A stretch of 64,000 nucleotides of DNA from positions 18,759 through 82,758 of the forward strand of contig ONBT01000005.1 in the NCBI GenBank assembly GCA_900316075.1, given 5' to 3'. Shown one piece after another: positions 32,918-42,900 of this stretch. The notes beneath the pieces were generated by a model. That model saw only the letters and a list, made by a program, of their open reading frames with translations, made no database searches and was not told the DNA's origin. The position numbers and the translations under genes were made by a program. Position 1 is the stretch's first letter, and every line of letters starts with the position of its first letter. The DNA comes from an uncultured Lachnospiraceae bacterium (GTDB lineage: Bacteria > Bacillota > Clostridia > Lachnospirales > Lachnospiraceae).

Positions 32918-34765
32918 TCAGCCGTTTCCTTCACCGGCCTTCGAATAGCCTTTCATTTCATAGAGAAACCGCGAAGGGGAAAGGGCATCCTTTCCTCTTT
33001 TTTTGATACATGAAAAGATCAGTTTCTCCTTGGCCCGGGTCATGGCTACGTAGAAGGCCCTCCGCTCTTCTTCTACCTCTTCCCTGCTGATCGCCTTCTT
33101 CGAGGGCACGATGGTCTCGTTCACGGAAAGCAGAATCACTTCATTGAACTCCAGCCCCTTGGACCCGTGGTAGGTGTAGAGGAAAATATTATTCTCCCCG
33201 GTCTCTTCCTTCTCCCCCTCCTCGGAGGCCGCCTCCTTCTTCTCCTGCATATATGAGAGCAGCTGGTCCGCCCGCTTGAAGGCCTTTGCCTCCCCGCAGA
33301 GGTGATTGAGTTCAGCCTCCGCCAGGGCTCCCTTGTCCGGGTGGTCTCGTTTCAGGGCGGAAAGCACCTGGTCATACCCTAGGGCTTTTCGGATATAGAG
33401 AAGGACCGCTCCCAAAGCCATATGCCGCATGGTCTGAATCTGGCGGATGAAAGAAGCCACTCTCGCCTTGGCTGCCGGGTCGGAGTTAAAGTCCTCTAAC
33501 CACTTGTCAAAGTCCACATTCTCTTCATCGAGACCGTATCTCGGAATCCGCCGGTCGGGAAGGTTCATGACCCGGAGGACATCCGCCCGCCGGTTTCCTC
33601 CCGCAGCCAGGGAGAGCCAGGCCATGAGATCCTCCCAGAAGACCGGCAGGACTGCCCCCTTCTTCTTCGTGCCCCCGTAGTAGGAAATCCCGGCCGCATC
33701 CAGCATCTCCATCAGAAGGGCCGTATCTGCCCGGTGGCGGGACAGGACCGCGATGGTCCTCCCGCTTCCGACAAACTTCTTCAGGTAGTTTAAGATGAAG
33801 TCCCCTTCCTCCTTCTCACCCGCATGCATGGAGAGGGTAATCTCCCCGGGCCGACCGGTCTTTGAAAGGGGCTGCTTTGCGAAGCGCTCTACATTATTCT
33901 GAATCAGGACCCCGGAGGCCGTCACGATTTTTTCGTCGCAGCGGTAATTGTTCGAAAGGTATATGAGCTGACAGTCGGGATAGTCTTTCGGGAAATTTAA
34001 TAGGAAACCGGCGGAGGCGCCGCGGAAGCCGTAGATGGACTGGTCATCGTCGCCGACCAGGAAGAGATTGTTCGTGTGGGAGGAAAGAAGACGCATGCAG
34101 TCATACTGCAGGGCATTCATGTCCTGGGCCTCATCGACGAGGAAGTACTTGTAGCGCGCCTGCAGGGAGGAAAGAAGGTCCGGGTCGGTCTCGAAGGCTT
34201 CCTTCGTCAGGGAGAGCATGTCGTCAAAGTCCAGACAGTGATAGGCCCGCTTCCGCGCCGCGTACAAAGCGTACAGGCGCTCAAACTCTTCCGCCTTCAG
34301 GCCGCAGCGGAGGCGCTTCAGGGAAGCATTTCCGGCCGCAGACAGGTCCCCGGTCAGGAGGTCAAAGGTCTCCGGATTCGCATCGGAAAGGAGGCCCAGG
34401 GAGGCCGCACATTCCCGGATGAAGAGGTTCTTGTTCTTTCCGCTTAAAAGGGTGAAATCCTTAAATACCGACCGGTCCCGAAGAATCTGGTAAAAGATGG
34501 AGTGAAATGTTCCAAATGTGACCGGAGGCCGCTCATAGGAGCCCCCGTCCGCCATGAGCTTATAAAAGCGGTCCCGCATTTCAAGGGCCGATGCCCTTGT
34601 GAACGTGATGACCATGAGGCTTTCCGGAGCCGCCCCGTGGACCGTAATCAGGGTATGGATCCGGTTCACCAGCACCGTGGTCTTTCCGGAGCCAGGCCCC
34701 GCCAGGACCAGACAGGGCCCGTCCTTCACCTCTATCGCCCGGCGCTGGTTCTCATCTGCGCGCAT
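32918..34765 (-). CDS. UvrD/PcrA-like superfamily 1 DNA helicase
   Basis: 615 residues from ATG 34765 (SD GGAGG, 6-nt spacing; the frame upstream lacks homology). All SF1A motifs: Q-motif and Walker A AGPGSGKTT (22-30), DEAQD, LVGDDDQSIYGFRGA, YLSNNYRC, TYHGSKGLEFNEVIL, EERRAFYVAMTRAKEKL. It is about 100 aa shorter than PcrA/UvrD, mostly in the 2B domain and the missing C-terminal PcrA tail. Likely a repair or accessory helicase moving 3'-5'. Separated from gltX by a strong terminator. Confidence 0.92.
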   Translation of the reverse strand: MRADENQRRAIEVKDGPCLVLAGPGSGKTTVLVNRIHTLITVHGAAPESLMVITFTRASALEMRDRFYKLMADGGSYERPPVTFGTFHSIFYQILRDRSVFKDFTLLSGKNKNLFIRECAASLGLLSDANPETFDLLTGDLSAAGNASLKRLRCGLKAEEFERLYALYAARKRAYHCLDFDDMLSLTKEAFETDPDLLSSLQARYKYFLVDEAQDMNALQYDCMRLLSSHTNNLFLVGDDDQSIYGFRGASAGFLLNFPKDYPDCQLIYLSNNYRCDEKIVTASGVLIQNNVERFAKQPLSKTGRPGEITLSMHAGEKEEGDFILNYLKKFVGSGRTIAVLSRHRADTALLMEMLDAAGISYYGGTKKKGAVLPVFWEDLMAWLSLAAGGNRRADVLRVMNLPDRRIPRYGLDEENVDFDKWLEDFNSDPAAKARVASFIRQIQTMRHMALGAVLLYIRKALGYDQVLSALKRDHPDKGALAEAELNHLCGEAKAFKRADQLLSYMQEKKEAASEEGEKEETGENNIFLYTYHGSKGLEFNEVILLSVNETIVPSKKAISREEVEEERRAFYVAMTRAKEKLIFSCIKKRGKDALSPSRFLYEMKGYSKAGEGNG

Positions 34766-34813
34766 GGTTTTCCTCCTTCTAATCCAACTCGACCAGGCTT
34801 TTGTAACAAAAAT

Positions 34814-34861
34814 AAACACCACACGCCGCGGAATGATTTTTTCCACAGACGTATGGTGTTT
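34814..34861 (-). terminator. strong intrinsic terminator after gltX
   Basis: Outer 12-bp stem AAACACCACACG / CGTATGGTGTTT, inner 6-bp stem around TTCC/GGAA, then ATTTTTG on minus. The single mismatch becomes U-G in minus RNA. Confidence 0.85.
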
Positions 34862-34887
34862 TTACCGAAACTTATAGTGGGTATATC

Positions 34888-36345
34888 TTAAATGCTGCTC
34901 TCGAGTTTGTCAATAGCGGCCCGGATTCTCTTTAAGGATTCCTCCTTGCCGAGAAGCTCCAGCAGCTCCGTGGCCCCGCCGGGCGTCGTGGGCTTGCCGG
35001 AAAGGGCTGTCCGGACGGGCCAGAAGACGAAGCCGTTCTTGTAGCCGTTCTCGGCCGCGAAGGTCCGACAGCACTCGAAAAGGGCGTCGTTACTGTAGTC
35101 TTCCTGCTTTTCAAGGACGGGCAGGATTTCCTTCAGGAGGGTCAGGGAGGACTCGGGGTCCGTCTTCATCTTCTTGTGGGTGTAGAGGCTGATGTCGTAA
35201 TCCGGCACCTCGTCCACGAAGTCGAAGAGTTCTGCTACATCCGGGAAGATTTCAATCCGTCCCTGGGACATAGCGGCCAGCTTATGGAAATCCACATCCC
35301 GCTTTACGGCCTCCTTGAGGTAAGGAAGGGCCATCTCATAGTATTTGTCCGGATCCAGCTTCTTTATGTACTCCCCGTTCATCCATTTGAGTTTGACCGT
35401 ATCGAATACGGCCGGGGACTTACTGATTCTCGTATAGTCAAAGGCCTTGATGAGTTCGTCAAGGTCCATGATTTCATTGTCCCCTTCCGGGCTCCAGCCC
35501 AGGAGGGCGACGAAGTTTACGACAGCTTCCGTCAGATATCCCTGCTCAATGAGATCCTCAAATGAAGAATGACCGCTGCGCTTCGAAAGCTTCTGGTGCT
35601 CTTCGTTCGTGATCAGGGGGCAGTGGATATATTTCGGCACTTCCCAGCCGAAGGCCTCGTAGAGGCGGTTGTACTTGGGTGAAGAAGAAAGGTACTCGTT
35701 TCCGCGGACGACGTGGGTGATACCCATCAGGTGGTCGTCGACCACGTTGGCGAAATTGTAGGTAGGGAAGCCGTCGGACTTTATGAGAATCATGTCGTCG
35801 AGCTCGGCATTGTCCACCGTGATGTCCCCGTAGATTTCGTCATGAAAGGTCGTGGTCCCGGTCCGGGGATTGTTCTGACGGATGACATAGGGCATGCCGG
35901 CGTCGAGATTTCTCTGCACTTCCTCCGGCGTCAGGGACAGGCAGTGCTTGTCATAGATGGAGACTTCCTTGCCGTCAATCACCTGCTTTAAGGACTCCAG
36001 CCGCTCGGGTGTGCAGAAGCAGTAATAGGCCTCGCCCTTTGCAATCAGCTTCTTCGCGTACTCGAGATAGAGACCGGCCTCCTGACGCTCACTCTGTACG
36101 TAGGGGCCGAAGTCCCCGCCGATGTCCGGGCCCTCGTCCCAGGTCAGGCCGGTTTCCTTCAGGGTCCGGTAGATGATGTCGACAGCCCCTTCCACATAGC
36201 GCTCCTGGTCCGTGTCCTCAATCCGGAGAATGAAATCCCCGCCGGCATGCCTGGTGATGAGGTAGGCATAGAGGGCAGTCCTGAGATTGCCGACATGCAT
36301 TCTTCCTGTGGGACTGGGAGCGAAACGGGTACGTACTTTTGCCAT
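34888..36345 (-). CDS. gltX: glutamyl-tRNA synthetase
   Basis: 485 residues from ATG 36345 ([31 protein letters not shown]). HIGH-type [11 protein letters not shown] and KMSKS-type KLSKRSG motifs are intact; C-terminal helical anticodon domain follows. Class I synthetase charging tRNA-Glu. glnS is also in the window, so glutaminylation need not go through the indirect amidotransferase route. A promoter lies about 120 bp upstream. Confidence 0.98.
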   Translation of the reverse strand: MAKVRTRFAPSPTGRMHVGNLRTALYAYLITRHAGGDFILRIEDTDQERYVEGAVDIIYRTLKETGLTWDEGPDIGGDFGPYVQSERQEAGLYLEYAKKLIAKGEAYYCFCTPERLESLKQVIDGKEVSIYDKHCLSLTPEEVQRNLDAGMPYVIRQNNPRTGTTTFHDEIYGDITVDNAELDDMILIKSDGFPTYNFANVVDDHLMGITHVVRGNEYLSSSPKYNRLYEAFGWEVPKYIHCPLITNEEHQKLSKRSGHSSFEDLIEQGYLTEAVVNFVALLGWSPEGDNEIMDLDELIKAFDYTRISKSPAVFDTVKLKWMNGEYIKKLDPDKYYEMALPYLKEAVKRDVDFHKLAAMSQGRIEIFPDVAELFDFVDEVPDYDISLYTHKKMKTDPESSLTLLKEILPVLEKQEDYSNDALFECCRTFAAENGYKNGFVFWPVRTALSGKPTTPGGATELLELLGKEESLKRIRAAIDKLESSI

Positions 36346-36362
36346 TATATAAATCCTTTCCA

Positions 36363-36421
36363 AGAATAATGTAAAACAATATTATCCGGTCAGAGCCGAC
36401 CGTCTTGCCGCTCTGCCATAT
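36363..36421 (-). repeat. dispersed intergenic repeat, copy R7 (gltX leader)
   Basis: Minus-oriented: GGCAGAGCGGCAAGACGG, CTCTGACCGGATAAT, then TTGTTTTACATTATTC ending in the gltX SD region. Transcribed as part of the gltX leader. Confidence 0.65.
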
Positions 36422-36462
36422 AGCCACCGAACGAAATCTCTGCCGGGACGGCAACGAACGCT

Positions 36463-36491
36463 ACTATAGCACTTTCGTCTTTTGCAGACAA
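36463..36491 (-). promoter_or_regulatory. sigma-A promoter for gltX
   Basis: TTGTCT (36486-36491), 17-bp spacer, TATAGT (36463-36468) on minus, just past the stop of the preceding coiled-coil gene. Leader about 110 nt. Confidence 0.6.
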
Positions 36492-36502
36492 TGAAAAATG
36501 TG

Positions 36503-37678
36503 CTACCTCCCGCCCAGGCCGCAGAGCTTGTCGACCGACCGGATGATTTCCATGATCTCCGGCACGTAGTAGTCGTGCTCCCGCATGAGGCGGTTGATCT
36601 CGTCCCGCTCGCTCTTCACGGACTGTGTGTCCTCCTTGATCTCAGAAGTGACCTTTTCCTTCCGGGCGAGGAGCTCCTGCTTCACGTTTTCAAGGTCGCT
36701 GTCCTTGACCAGGGCTGCCGGCTGGGAGAGCCAGACTTTCCGGTCATAGAGCTTGAGGGGAGAAAGCAGGCGGAGGAGCTTTCCCGAGAAGTACTCGAGG
36801 TCCTCATTGTCCGCCATGTACTGTTCCTGCTCCCGCACCGCTGTGAGATAGGCCTCCCACTTGTAGTTGAGTTCATAAGAGGATCCGACCTCGAAGCGCT
36901 GCTTCTCAGATTCCAGGGCCCGGGTCACGGTCGCATACTTGACCCGGACGGAGTTTAAAAGCCCCGTGATCTGGTTCATCTCCCGGATCCGCTTCCGCCG
37001 TTCCTTTCGGAGGGAAGACTGACGGAGGAAGATGAACAGCCCCGCCGCCCCGCCGGCAAGGAGGTAGAAAAGCATATAGGTAGTAATCACCATGTCGGTC
37101 TGGGTCTTAAGGACCATCAGGACAAAAAAGATCGTGGCAAAGACAACCAGGGCCAGGATGGAAAAGCGGCCCAAGTACTTCTCGCTCTGCCGGCTTTCAT
37201 CGATGTCGTAGCGGGCCTCTCCCCTCTCCCCCTCGAGCACGGCCATGTCCCGCTTCACCTTTTCCTGATAGCTTTCATTATTCTGCATGCGGACGATTTC
37301 AGAAGGCATGGTGTCGTCGTACTGCTGCATGAGAGCGAAGACGGAGTCCGTGACCTTCTTGTCCTTCTTCTGGTAGGTGTCCCGGGACTTCGTGAGCTCC
37401 GTAACCTTCGACGCCGTGTCCGCAATCTCCCGCCGGTCTTTGGGGGGCAGGGCCTCAATCTTCTCCACATCGGCTATATAGGAATTGATGACGGAAAGCT
37501 GCTTCTTCTCCCCCTCGACCTCCTTGGTCAGGGTGATGATCTGCTCACAGGAGTCCAGGATGTAATGCTCGATCTTCCGCGGGTCGTCCCAGTCGTCGAT
37601 GGCATGGATTTCCTTATATACCTCTTCGAAGCGCTCGTCTAATTCTTCTTTTTTTCTGCTCTTACTCTTTCCGAACAA
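36503..37678 (-). CDS. two-TM coiled-coil membrane protein (fourth gene of the DUF5717 operon)
   Basis: 391 residues, family not recognised. N-terminal charged coiled coil (about 10-165), two adjacent membrane helices (about 170-192 and 199-220) with a short loop, then a second coiled coil (about 222-385). Both long arms are therefore on the same, presumably cytosolic, side. No catalytic motif, no signal peptide. It starts 77 bp after the TPR gene and closes the operon before the gltX promoter. Could be a membrane anchor or scaffold for the other three products; that is inference from context only. Confidence 0.7.
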   Translation of the reverse strand: MFGKSKSRKKEELDERFEEVYKEIHAIDDWDDPRKIEHYILDSCEQIITLTKEVEGEKKQLSVINSYIADVEKIEALPPKDRREIADTASKVTELTKSRDTYQKKDKKVTDSVFALMQQYDDTMPSEIVRMQNNESYQEKVKRDMAVLEGERGEARYDIDESRQSEKYLGRFSILALVVFATIFFVLMVLKTQTDMVITTYMLFYLLAGGAAGLFIFLRQSSLRKERRKRIREMNQITGLLNSVRVKYATVTRALESEKQRFEVGSSYELNYKWEAYLTAVREQEQYMADNEDLEYFSGKLLRLLSPLKLYDRKVWLSQPAALVKDSDLENVKQELLARKEKVTSEIKEDTQSVKSERDEINRLMREHDYYVPEIMEIIRSVDKLCGLGGR

Positions 37679-37754
37679 AAATCAGATCCTCGTCAAATTA
37701 TTGCCATAAGAAACACAGTACCGACGCATGAGATGCAAACAGCGCCTTGTGAAA

Positions 37755-38582
37755 TCAGATCCGGCAGACGGCCCGATAGTCCTCTTCGAATCCGTTTATG
37801 ATATGGGAAAGTTCTTTCCGGTAGGCCTCCCGGTCGGAGTAGTCACTCGAAAGGCGATTGACCCGATTGGCAAAATCCTCGGTCTCCCGGCAGTGAAGGA
37901 CCTCCTGGGCCCGCTGCCGCAGGCGGTTCTTCTCCTCACTGCTGAGTAGATACCGCTCGCATGCCGCCGAAAATTTCTCTTCGTCCTCCATGAGAAGAAG
38001 GGTGGCGAGGTAGGAATAGAGGGACTCCCGGTTCCGGTTCGCTTCATAGGCCTCCCGGAAGCAGTCCGCCGCCTGAGGCAGGAAGAAAAGCTTTGCATAG
38101 CAGACCCCCAGATTGTGACGGATGTCCCCGAGCAGGGTGACTGAAATATTCTCCCGGTTCTTCAGAAGATTCTCATACTCGTAGACACTGTCCACGATCC
38201 GCCCGTTCTTCATCAGGCGGTCTGCCCGCATCTTCCGGCACTCGGCCTCGGACTTGTTCTCAAAGGACTTGAGGACGGACAGGGTGTCCCGGATTTCCCT
38301 CGTGGTCAGGTACCCGTTCTCTGTCAGAATTTCCGACACAAAGGCCGTCAGCGGCGCGTCGTCGGCAATCAGGCCCTTGAGCCGCTCCGAAAGCTCCGCG
38401 AGTCCTAATTCCTTCCCCACCCAGTCCGCCAGAGACAGACTCATGAAGTCGTGGTTTAAAAGCCATACATTGTGGTAGATGTAGTAAGAAAGTTCCTCGA
38501 GGGAATATATGTTCAGCGATAATTCATCTATGTAGTAGGGATTGGCGGCCACGCCCGTGCGCGCCAATATGAGTTCACCCAT
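37755..38582 (-). CDS. TPR-containing protein of unknown function
   Basis: 275 residues, soluble, family not recognised. N-terminal conserved-looking helical region (MGELILARTGVAANPYYIDELSLNIYSLEELSYYIYHN) and a TPR-like helical array in the middle (about 125-215: KMRADRLMKNGRIVDSVYEYENLL; IRHNLGVCYAKLFFLPQAADCFREAYEAN; SLYSYLATLLLME). No signal peptide or TM. Third gene of the four-gene operon, 69 bp after the actin-fold gene. Probably a protein-protein adaptor. Confidence 0.7.
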   Translation of the reverse strand: MGELILARTGVAANPYYIDELSLNIYSLEELSYYIYHNVWLLNHDFMSLSLADWVGKELGLAELSERLKGLIADDAPLTAFVSEILTENGYLTTREIRDTLSVLKSFENKSEAECRKMRADRLMKNGRIVDSVYEYENLLKNRENISVTLLGDIRHNLGVCYAKLFFLPQAADCFREAYEANRNRESLYSYLATLLLMEDEEKFSAACERYLLSSEEKNRLRQRAQEVLHCRETEDFANRVNRLSSDYSDREAYRKELSHIINGFEEDYRAVCRI

Positions 38583-38651
38583 GGTGTCCTCCTTTATATA
38601 GCGCCATGCGCGTTTTTCTATGCCTGCAGAATCCGGCCTTCTTCCAGATCA

Positions 38652-39908
38652 TCAGGCAGTACCTGCAGAGGCCTTCACATTCGTAGTCCAGGTCTTCTTG
38701 GTCTGGGGGGAGATTTCTCCGAAGCCCAAGTCCCGAACCGTAATCTTCACTTCGGTGTCCGACACCGGGGCTGCTTCTATCCGGAGTCGCGTGGTCCGGT
38801 TCTCCCTCTTCGGCATGTCGGAAAGGGGAATGGTGAAAACTTCGGCTGTCCGCTCGTCCGGTTTCTGCAGCCAGCACTCGATTTCAGGACTGCCGTCCAG
38901 AATGGCCTCGCACTCTCCCTTCGTCTCGTACCAGTTGTCGCCGGCCGTGAGGAGAGTGACGAATTTCATCTCGTTCCGGTCCAGGACCTTGATGGAGATA
39001 TTGACCTTGAGTTCATTGTCCCCGATGTAGACAAAAGGCCAGTCGATATCGGAACGCTCCACGATGCCGGCATAGCAGGCTCCTTTGGAATAAAGATTCT
39101 TTCCCATGAAGACCCGGGCAGTTCGAAGCATCCGCTGCAGGGAGGCCTTCATCCAGTCCCCGTCGAAGCCGCTTCCAATCAGAAAGACGGAGGAAATCGT
39201 CCGGTCCTCAAAGGCCTTTGCAAGAATCTCGTCAAAGTTCCGGTCCCGGTTTTCCAAGAGTTCTCCGTCGTTTCCGCTGGTCAGATTCACGGTCTCCGGA
39301 GTCGTATTGCGATTCCGGGTCAACAGGCAGTGCATGAGGCGGCCCCCGTTGTAATCAAAAAGGAGAACGTCGCTTCGGTAGAGCTCGGGCTTCTGGGACA
39401 GGGCATAGTAGTAGAAGCTCTCGGAGTAGTCGATGAGCAGCAGTCTCTCCGGCTCAATGGAAAGGCGGCGGCAGACGGATACAAAAGTCTCGTGCACCCG
39501 TCGGTCCATATGCTCCATGGCGATGACAAGCCTTGAAAGGGGCCGCTTCTGAAAGCCGATCACCGGCAGGGTCAAAAGCTTCTTGATATAGACGGAAAGC
39601 AGGTCCCTGGCCTCATATTCCTCGGAATCGAGGAAGAGCTTCTCATTGTTCCAGGCCTTCTCGAGAAACCCGTCGGCCCCCACCGCCATGGAAAGGCGGA
39701 CCTGGGACAGGGCGTCATTGCCGAAGAACCACTGGCCCAGCCCCTTCTTCTTGGCCAGAACAGTGGGAATCTGGAAGGTCTCCGAACCCATGACGGTGCT
39801 GATGGTGTCCGGCTCCTCCATGCCCTGCACGTAGTAGCTGACGAAGGTATTCTCCTGTCCCAGATCGATGCCGACGATTACGCCGTCACGCTCTTTTTCA
39901 TCTTCCAT
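38652..39908 (-). CDS. actin/Hsp70-fold ATPase-like protein (DUF5716-like)
   Basis: 418 residues. Resembles what I recall as DUF5716. Phosphate-1-like GIDLGQENTFVSYY (14-27), phosphate-2-like LLFDYNGGRLMHCLL, and adenosine-type VFLIGSGFDGDWMKASLQ point to an actin/Hsp70 nucleotide-binding fold; a beta-rich C-terminal part (about 275-415) replaces the Hsp70 substrate domain. No TM. Preceded by a 76-bp gap holding repeat copy R8. The family occurs with DUF5717 in Lachnospiraceae; its function is unknown to me. Confidence 0.75.
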   Translation of the reverse strand: MEDEKERDGVIVGIDLGQENTFVSYYVQGMEEPDTISTVMGSETFQIPTVLAKKKGLGQWFFGNDALSQVRLSMAVGADGFLEKAWNNEKLFLDSEEYEARDLLSVYIKKLLTLPVIGFQKRPLSRLVIAMEHMDRRVHETFVSVCRRLSIEPERLLLIDYSESFYYYALSQKPELYRSDVLLFDYNGGRLMHCLLTRNRNTTPETVNLTSGNDGELLENRDRNFDEILAKAFEDRTISSVFLIGSGFDGDWMKASLQRMLRTARVFMGKNLYSKGACYAGIVERSDIDWPFVYIGDNELKVNISIKVLDRNEMKFVTLLTAGDNWYETKGECEAILDGSPEIECWLQKPDERTAEVFTIPLSDMPKRENRTTRLRIEAAPVSDTEVKITVRDLGFGEISPQTKKTWTTNVKASAGTA

Positions 39909-39922
39909 AGGCTCTATATTAT

Positions 39923-39981
39923 TTATGAATAATGTAAAACAAATACTATCTTCTCTCCGGCAGTCTTCCGCCCCAAGCCGG
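39923..39981 (-). repeat. dispersed intergenic repeat, copy R8
   Basis: Minus-oriented: GGGGCGGAAGACTGCCGGAG, then GTATTTGTTTTACATT and TTCATAA. The terminal 25 bases are identical to copy R2. Confidence 0.7.
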
Positions 39982-39984
39982 ACA

Positions 39985-42900
39985 TCAGCGCAGCGAAAAC
40001 AGCTTGTCTACAGCATTGGTTAGCGCCGTATATTTCTTCATATCGGAAATCGTCTGCCGGTCATCCGAGTAGATGAGGCCGGACCGCATGCGGTTGATGA
40101 GTCCGTAACGGCTCTCCTCCCCGCCCGGAAACTCGTCCGTGCAGGAAATCTCACCGAATTTCAAAATCTTTTCCGGTTCATCCCGGAGACATATGTCGTA
40201 ACCCGACTTGTCCCCGAAGAAGAGGATGAACTCACTGACGTAGATGCCCGGATACATCTCCACCATCTCGGCCCGGAGCTTCTCTCCGGACGCATTTTTC
40301 AGGAAGAGGTCAATCCGCTGGCCCTCCTCTCCCTCATAGGTGATGAAATACTTGTCGTAGAGATGGTAGCGGATCAGCAGGTCGTCCGGGCACTCCCGGT
40401 AGAAGTCGAAGTAGAGGTTCTTCCTTATGGCCTCGGAAAGGAGGTCCGAAAGCAGGGCATGCTCTTCTTTCGTAAGTGTCTCCTTCCGACAGAGGTGGGC
40501 CAGAAGTCCCACGAGGCAGCTTTCGTTCAGTTTCTCCCCCCGCCGATAAAATTCTGCCAGGTGGGTGAAGACGCTTTCCGGAATATTCTTCCCGCCTTTC
40601 ATATAGGCATGGGCCCAGTAGGTGAACCAGGCCTCGGCAATCATGCGGTTGGGACGGCCGGACAGGTAGTCCTCAAAGACGCCCTCGCTGTCCCCGCTGA
40701 AGTTTTCCGTATAGAGCATCTCGGTCACGGCCCGCTCTGTAAGGCGTTCCGTGGGCAGGGCATAGGCCTTCATATGCTTCCAGATATCGGCCATGACCAC
40801 TTCCGGTCCCACATAAAAATTTCCCAGGTAGCGGATGGTGGTCTCGTTGTCGAGGTACTGGCCCATCAGGTAGGCCGACAGGGAAACAAGGAAGTCATCG
40901 GCTGTATCCGGCTCCTCTTCGATTTTCTCCGTCACCAGAGTAATGAGGGACCGGCCCGTGGCCATGATACCGTAGTAATTCCTGAGCAGGCTGTAGGCGG
41001 CCTCCGAATTCTTACCAATAACAAAGAGATCGATGATAAAGGAGATAGTCCTGGAATCCATGCCGGAATAATCCGACTCCCGGAGGAGGAAACGCTCGAA
41101 AACATCCTCCCGTGACTCTCTGCCCAGGTATTTAATGAATAATGGAAAGCGCCCCGCCTTGTACCCGTAGCGGATGTCCGGACTGTCCAGGAAAGCGGCG
41201 ATCGTATCTGCCATATCCTTCGGGATGTCTTCATCCGTCTTCACATAGTTCAGGTCGTAGATGAAGTAGGGAAGGAGGTCTTTCGTCTCCTTCTTCAGCC
41301 TCGGCAGGATGCGCTTTAATTCCATGAGGTCCCGGACCAGGATGAAGCCCCTCTCCGAGATATAGAGACCCCCGTCCATTTCGAGGAAGACCCGGTAGGT
41401 CCGGCAGGAAACCGGAATATAGGCTGTATCCCGGATGACCGGCACATATACAGGCTCTTCAGCTGCATCCGTCAGAATAACGGCCCGGCGGACATTCTGG
41501 ATACTGCAGGAAATCTTCACCGGGACCAGGAAGGAGGCCATCATGCCGGCCACGTCAGCGTCGATGATTCCCCGGTCCAGGACATCCTGATAGATGACGG
41601 CCAGGTTCTCGTCAAGTCTCTTGTGCCGCATCATTTCGAGAGCGAAGGTCTCCACCGTTTTCTTCGTCTCTTCATAGACAGCCGTATTTACGGCCCGGTT
41701 CGTGATCATGGAGGCGTAAACATAGGCCTTGCGGTCGAAGCTGATGGTATTCGAATAGCCGAAATAGCGAAGTACGTCCTCGGGCAGGGGCCTTGCATAG
41801 TCCTCTGGCAGGCTCATCACATAGGCTTCATAGAGACCGGTCAGGGATAGGCCGGATCGGACGGCCAGGTCGTACCAGGACAGGACATCCGGCCCGTAGA
41901 CTGAATTCCTGAGAAGGTACTTCAGCACTGCGTCCAGAAGCTCCTGGGAAGGGCTGGCCGCATAGGCCTTGCGGACGATATAGAAGACCGAAACGTCAAA
42001 GGCCTTCTCCCGGCCCAGAAGGGTGGAAAGGCGCATGGAGATATTCCCGGTCAGTCTCCCTTTACGAGCAGCCCAGGAAAGAATTCGAATCGTGAAGGGG
42101 TCAAATTCCTTAATGAGCAGGGGGTCCTTCTTGATGACAGACAGGGCCTCCACATAAAGGAAAGGGGAAGAGGATCCGGCCATCACAAACTGACGGATAT
42201 CCGAAAGCTCCTTGAGGCCGTTCGTCACGTACTCTTCCCTGAGGAAGAGAAGCAGCCAGAAGACCCGCTCGTCTCCCTGTCGGTCGCGGAAGATATTCTC
42301 CACTTCCGCCGTCAGCCGGTCCACATAGGTCTTCTCCGGCTCAATCATCGTACAGAGATAGAGGAGATAGGCCCACTCGAAGGACTTCCTGTCGACGATA
42401 TCCGTCTTCAGAGATTCAACCAGGGGCAGGGCCTCAGCCTTGCGGCCGGTTACAATCAGGGCCTGGGTCCGCATCAGGGAAAGAAGGAGCCTGTCATGTG
42501 CGTCCGAGACGGTCTCCATGGTATCGAGGACGGATAGGCTCTTTTCGCACCAGTCTTCTGCCGTAAGCTTTCCGAAGCGGTAGGATAGATAATTCTGTGT
42601 CAGGGCCACGGAGCCCCGAAGCTTTACCCTGCGGCTGTCGTCCCGGTCAAAAGACCCTTCTTCTTTCCGGCAGAGGACAGTCAGAGTCTTCACGTCGTTC
42701 GTCCCGGTGAAGGTGATGCGGCAGTAGTTCTTTCCTGCATGCATGCGTTCCGGGTGGATGAAAAAGTCGAAATGGCAGACGCTGCCAACGAAGAAGTCGT
42801 TGGAAAGGACCGTATGGCCCACCGTGATGAAGGGGCTGTCGCAGGCCACACCGATCCGGGTGTAGCCCCAGGCGGACTTGGTGATGTCAATGGACTCCCG

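Noticed and set aside
32918..34846. Longer 642-codon start for the helicase
   Set aside because: The first 27 codons overlap the gltX terminator, lack homology and lack an SD; ATG 34765 has an ideal GGAGG.
36381..36427. tRNA-Gln-like 5' half (acceptor, D-arm and a CTCTGAC loop) in the gltX leader, suggesting a tRNA mimic or tRNA gene remnant
   Set aside because: There is no T-arm or 3' acceptor strand, the anticodon stem pairs poorly, and the same words (AGCGGCAAGAC, GACCGGA) recur in other copies of the dispersed repeat where no tRNA is expected.
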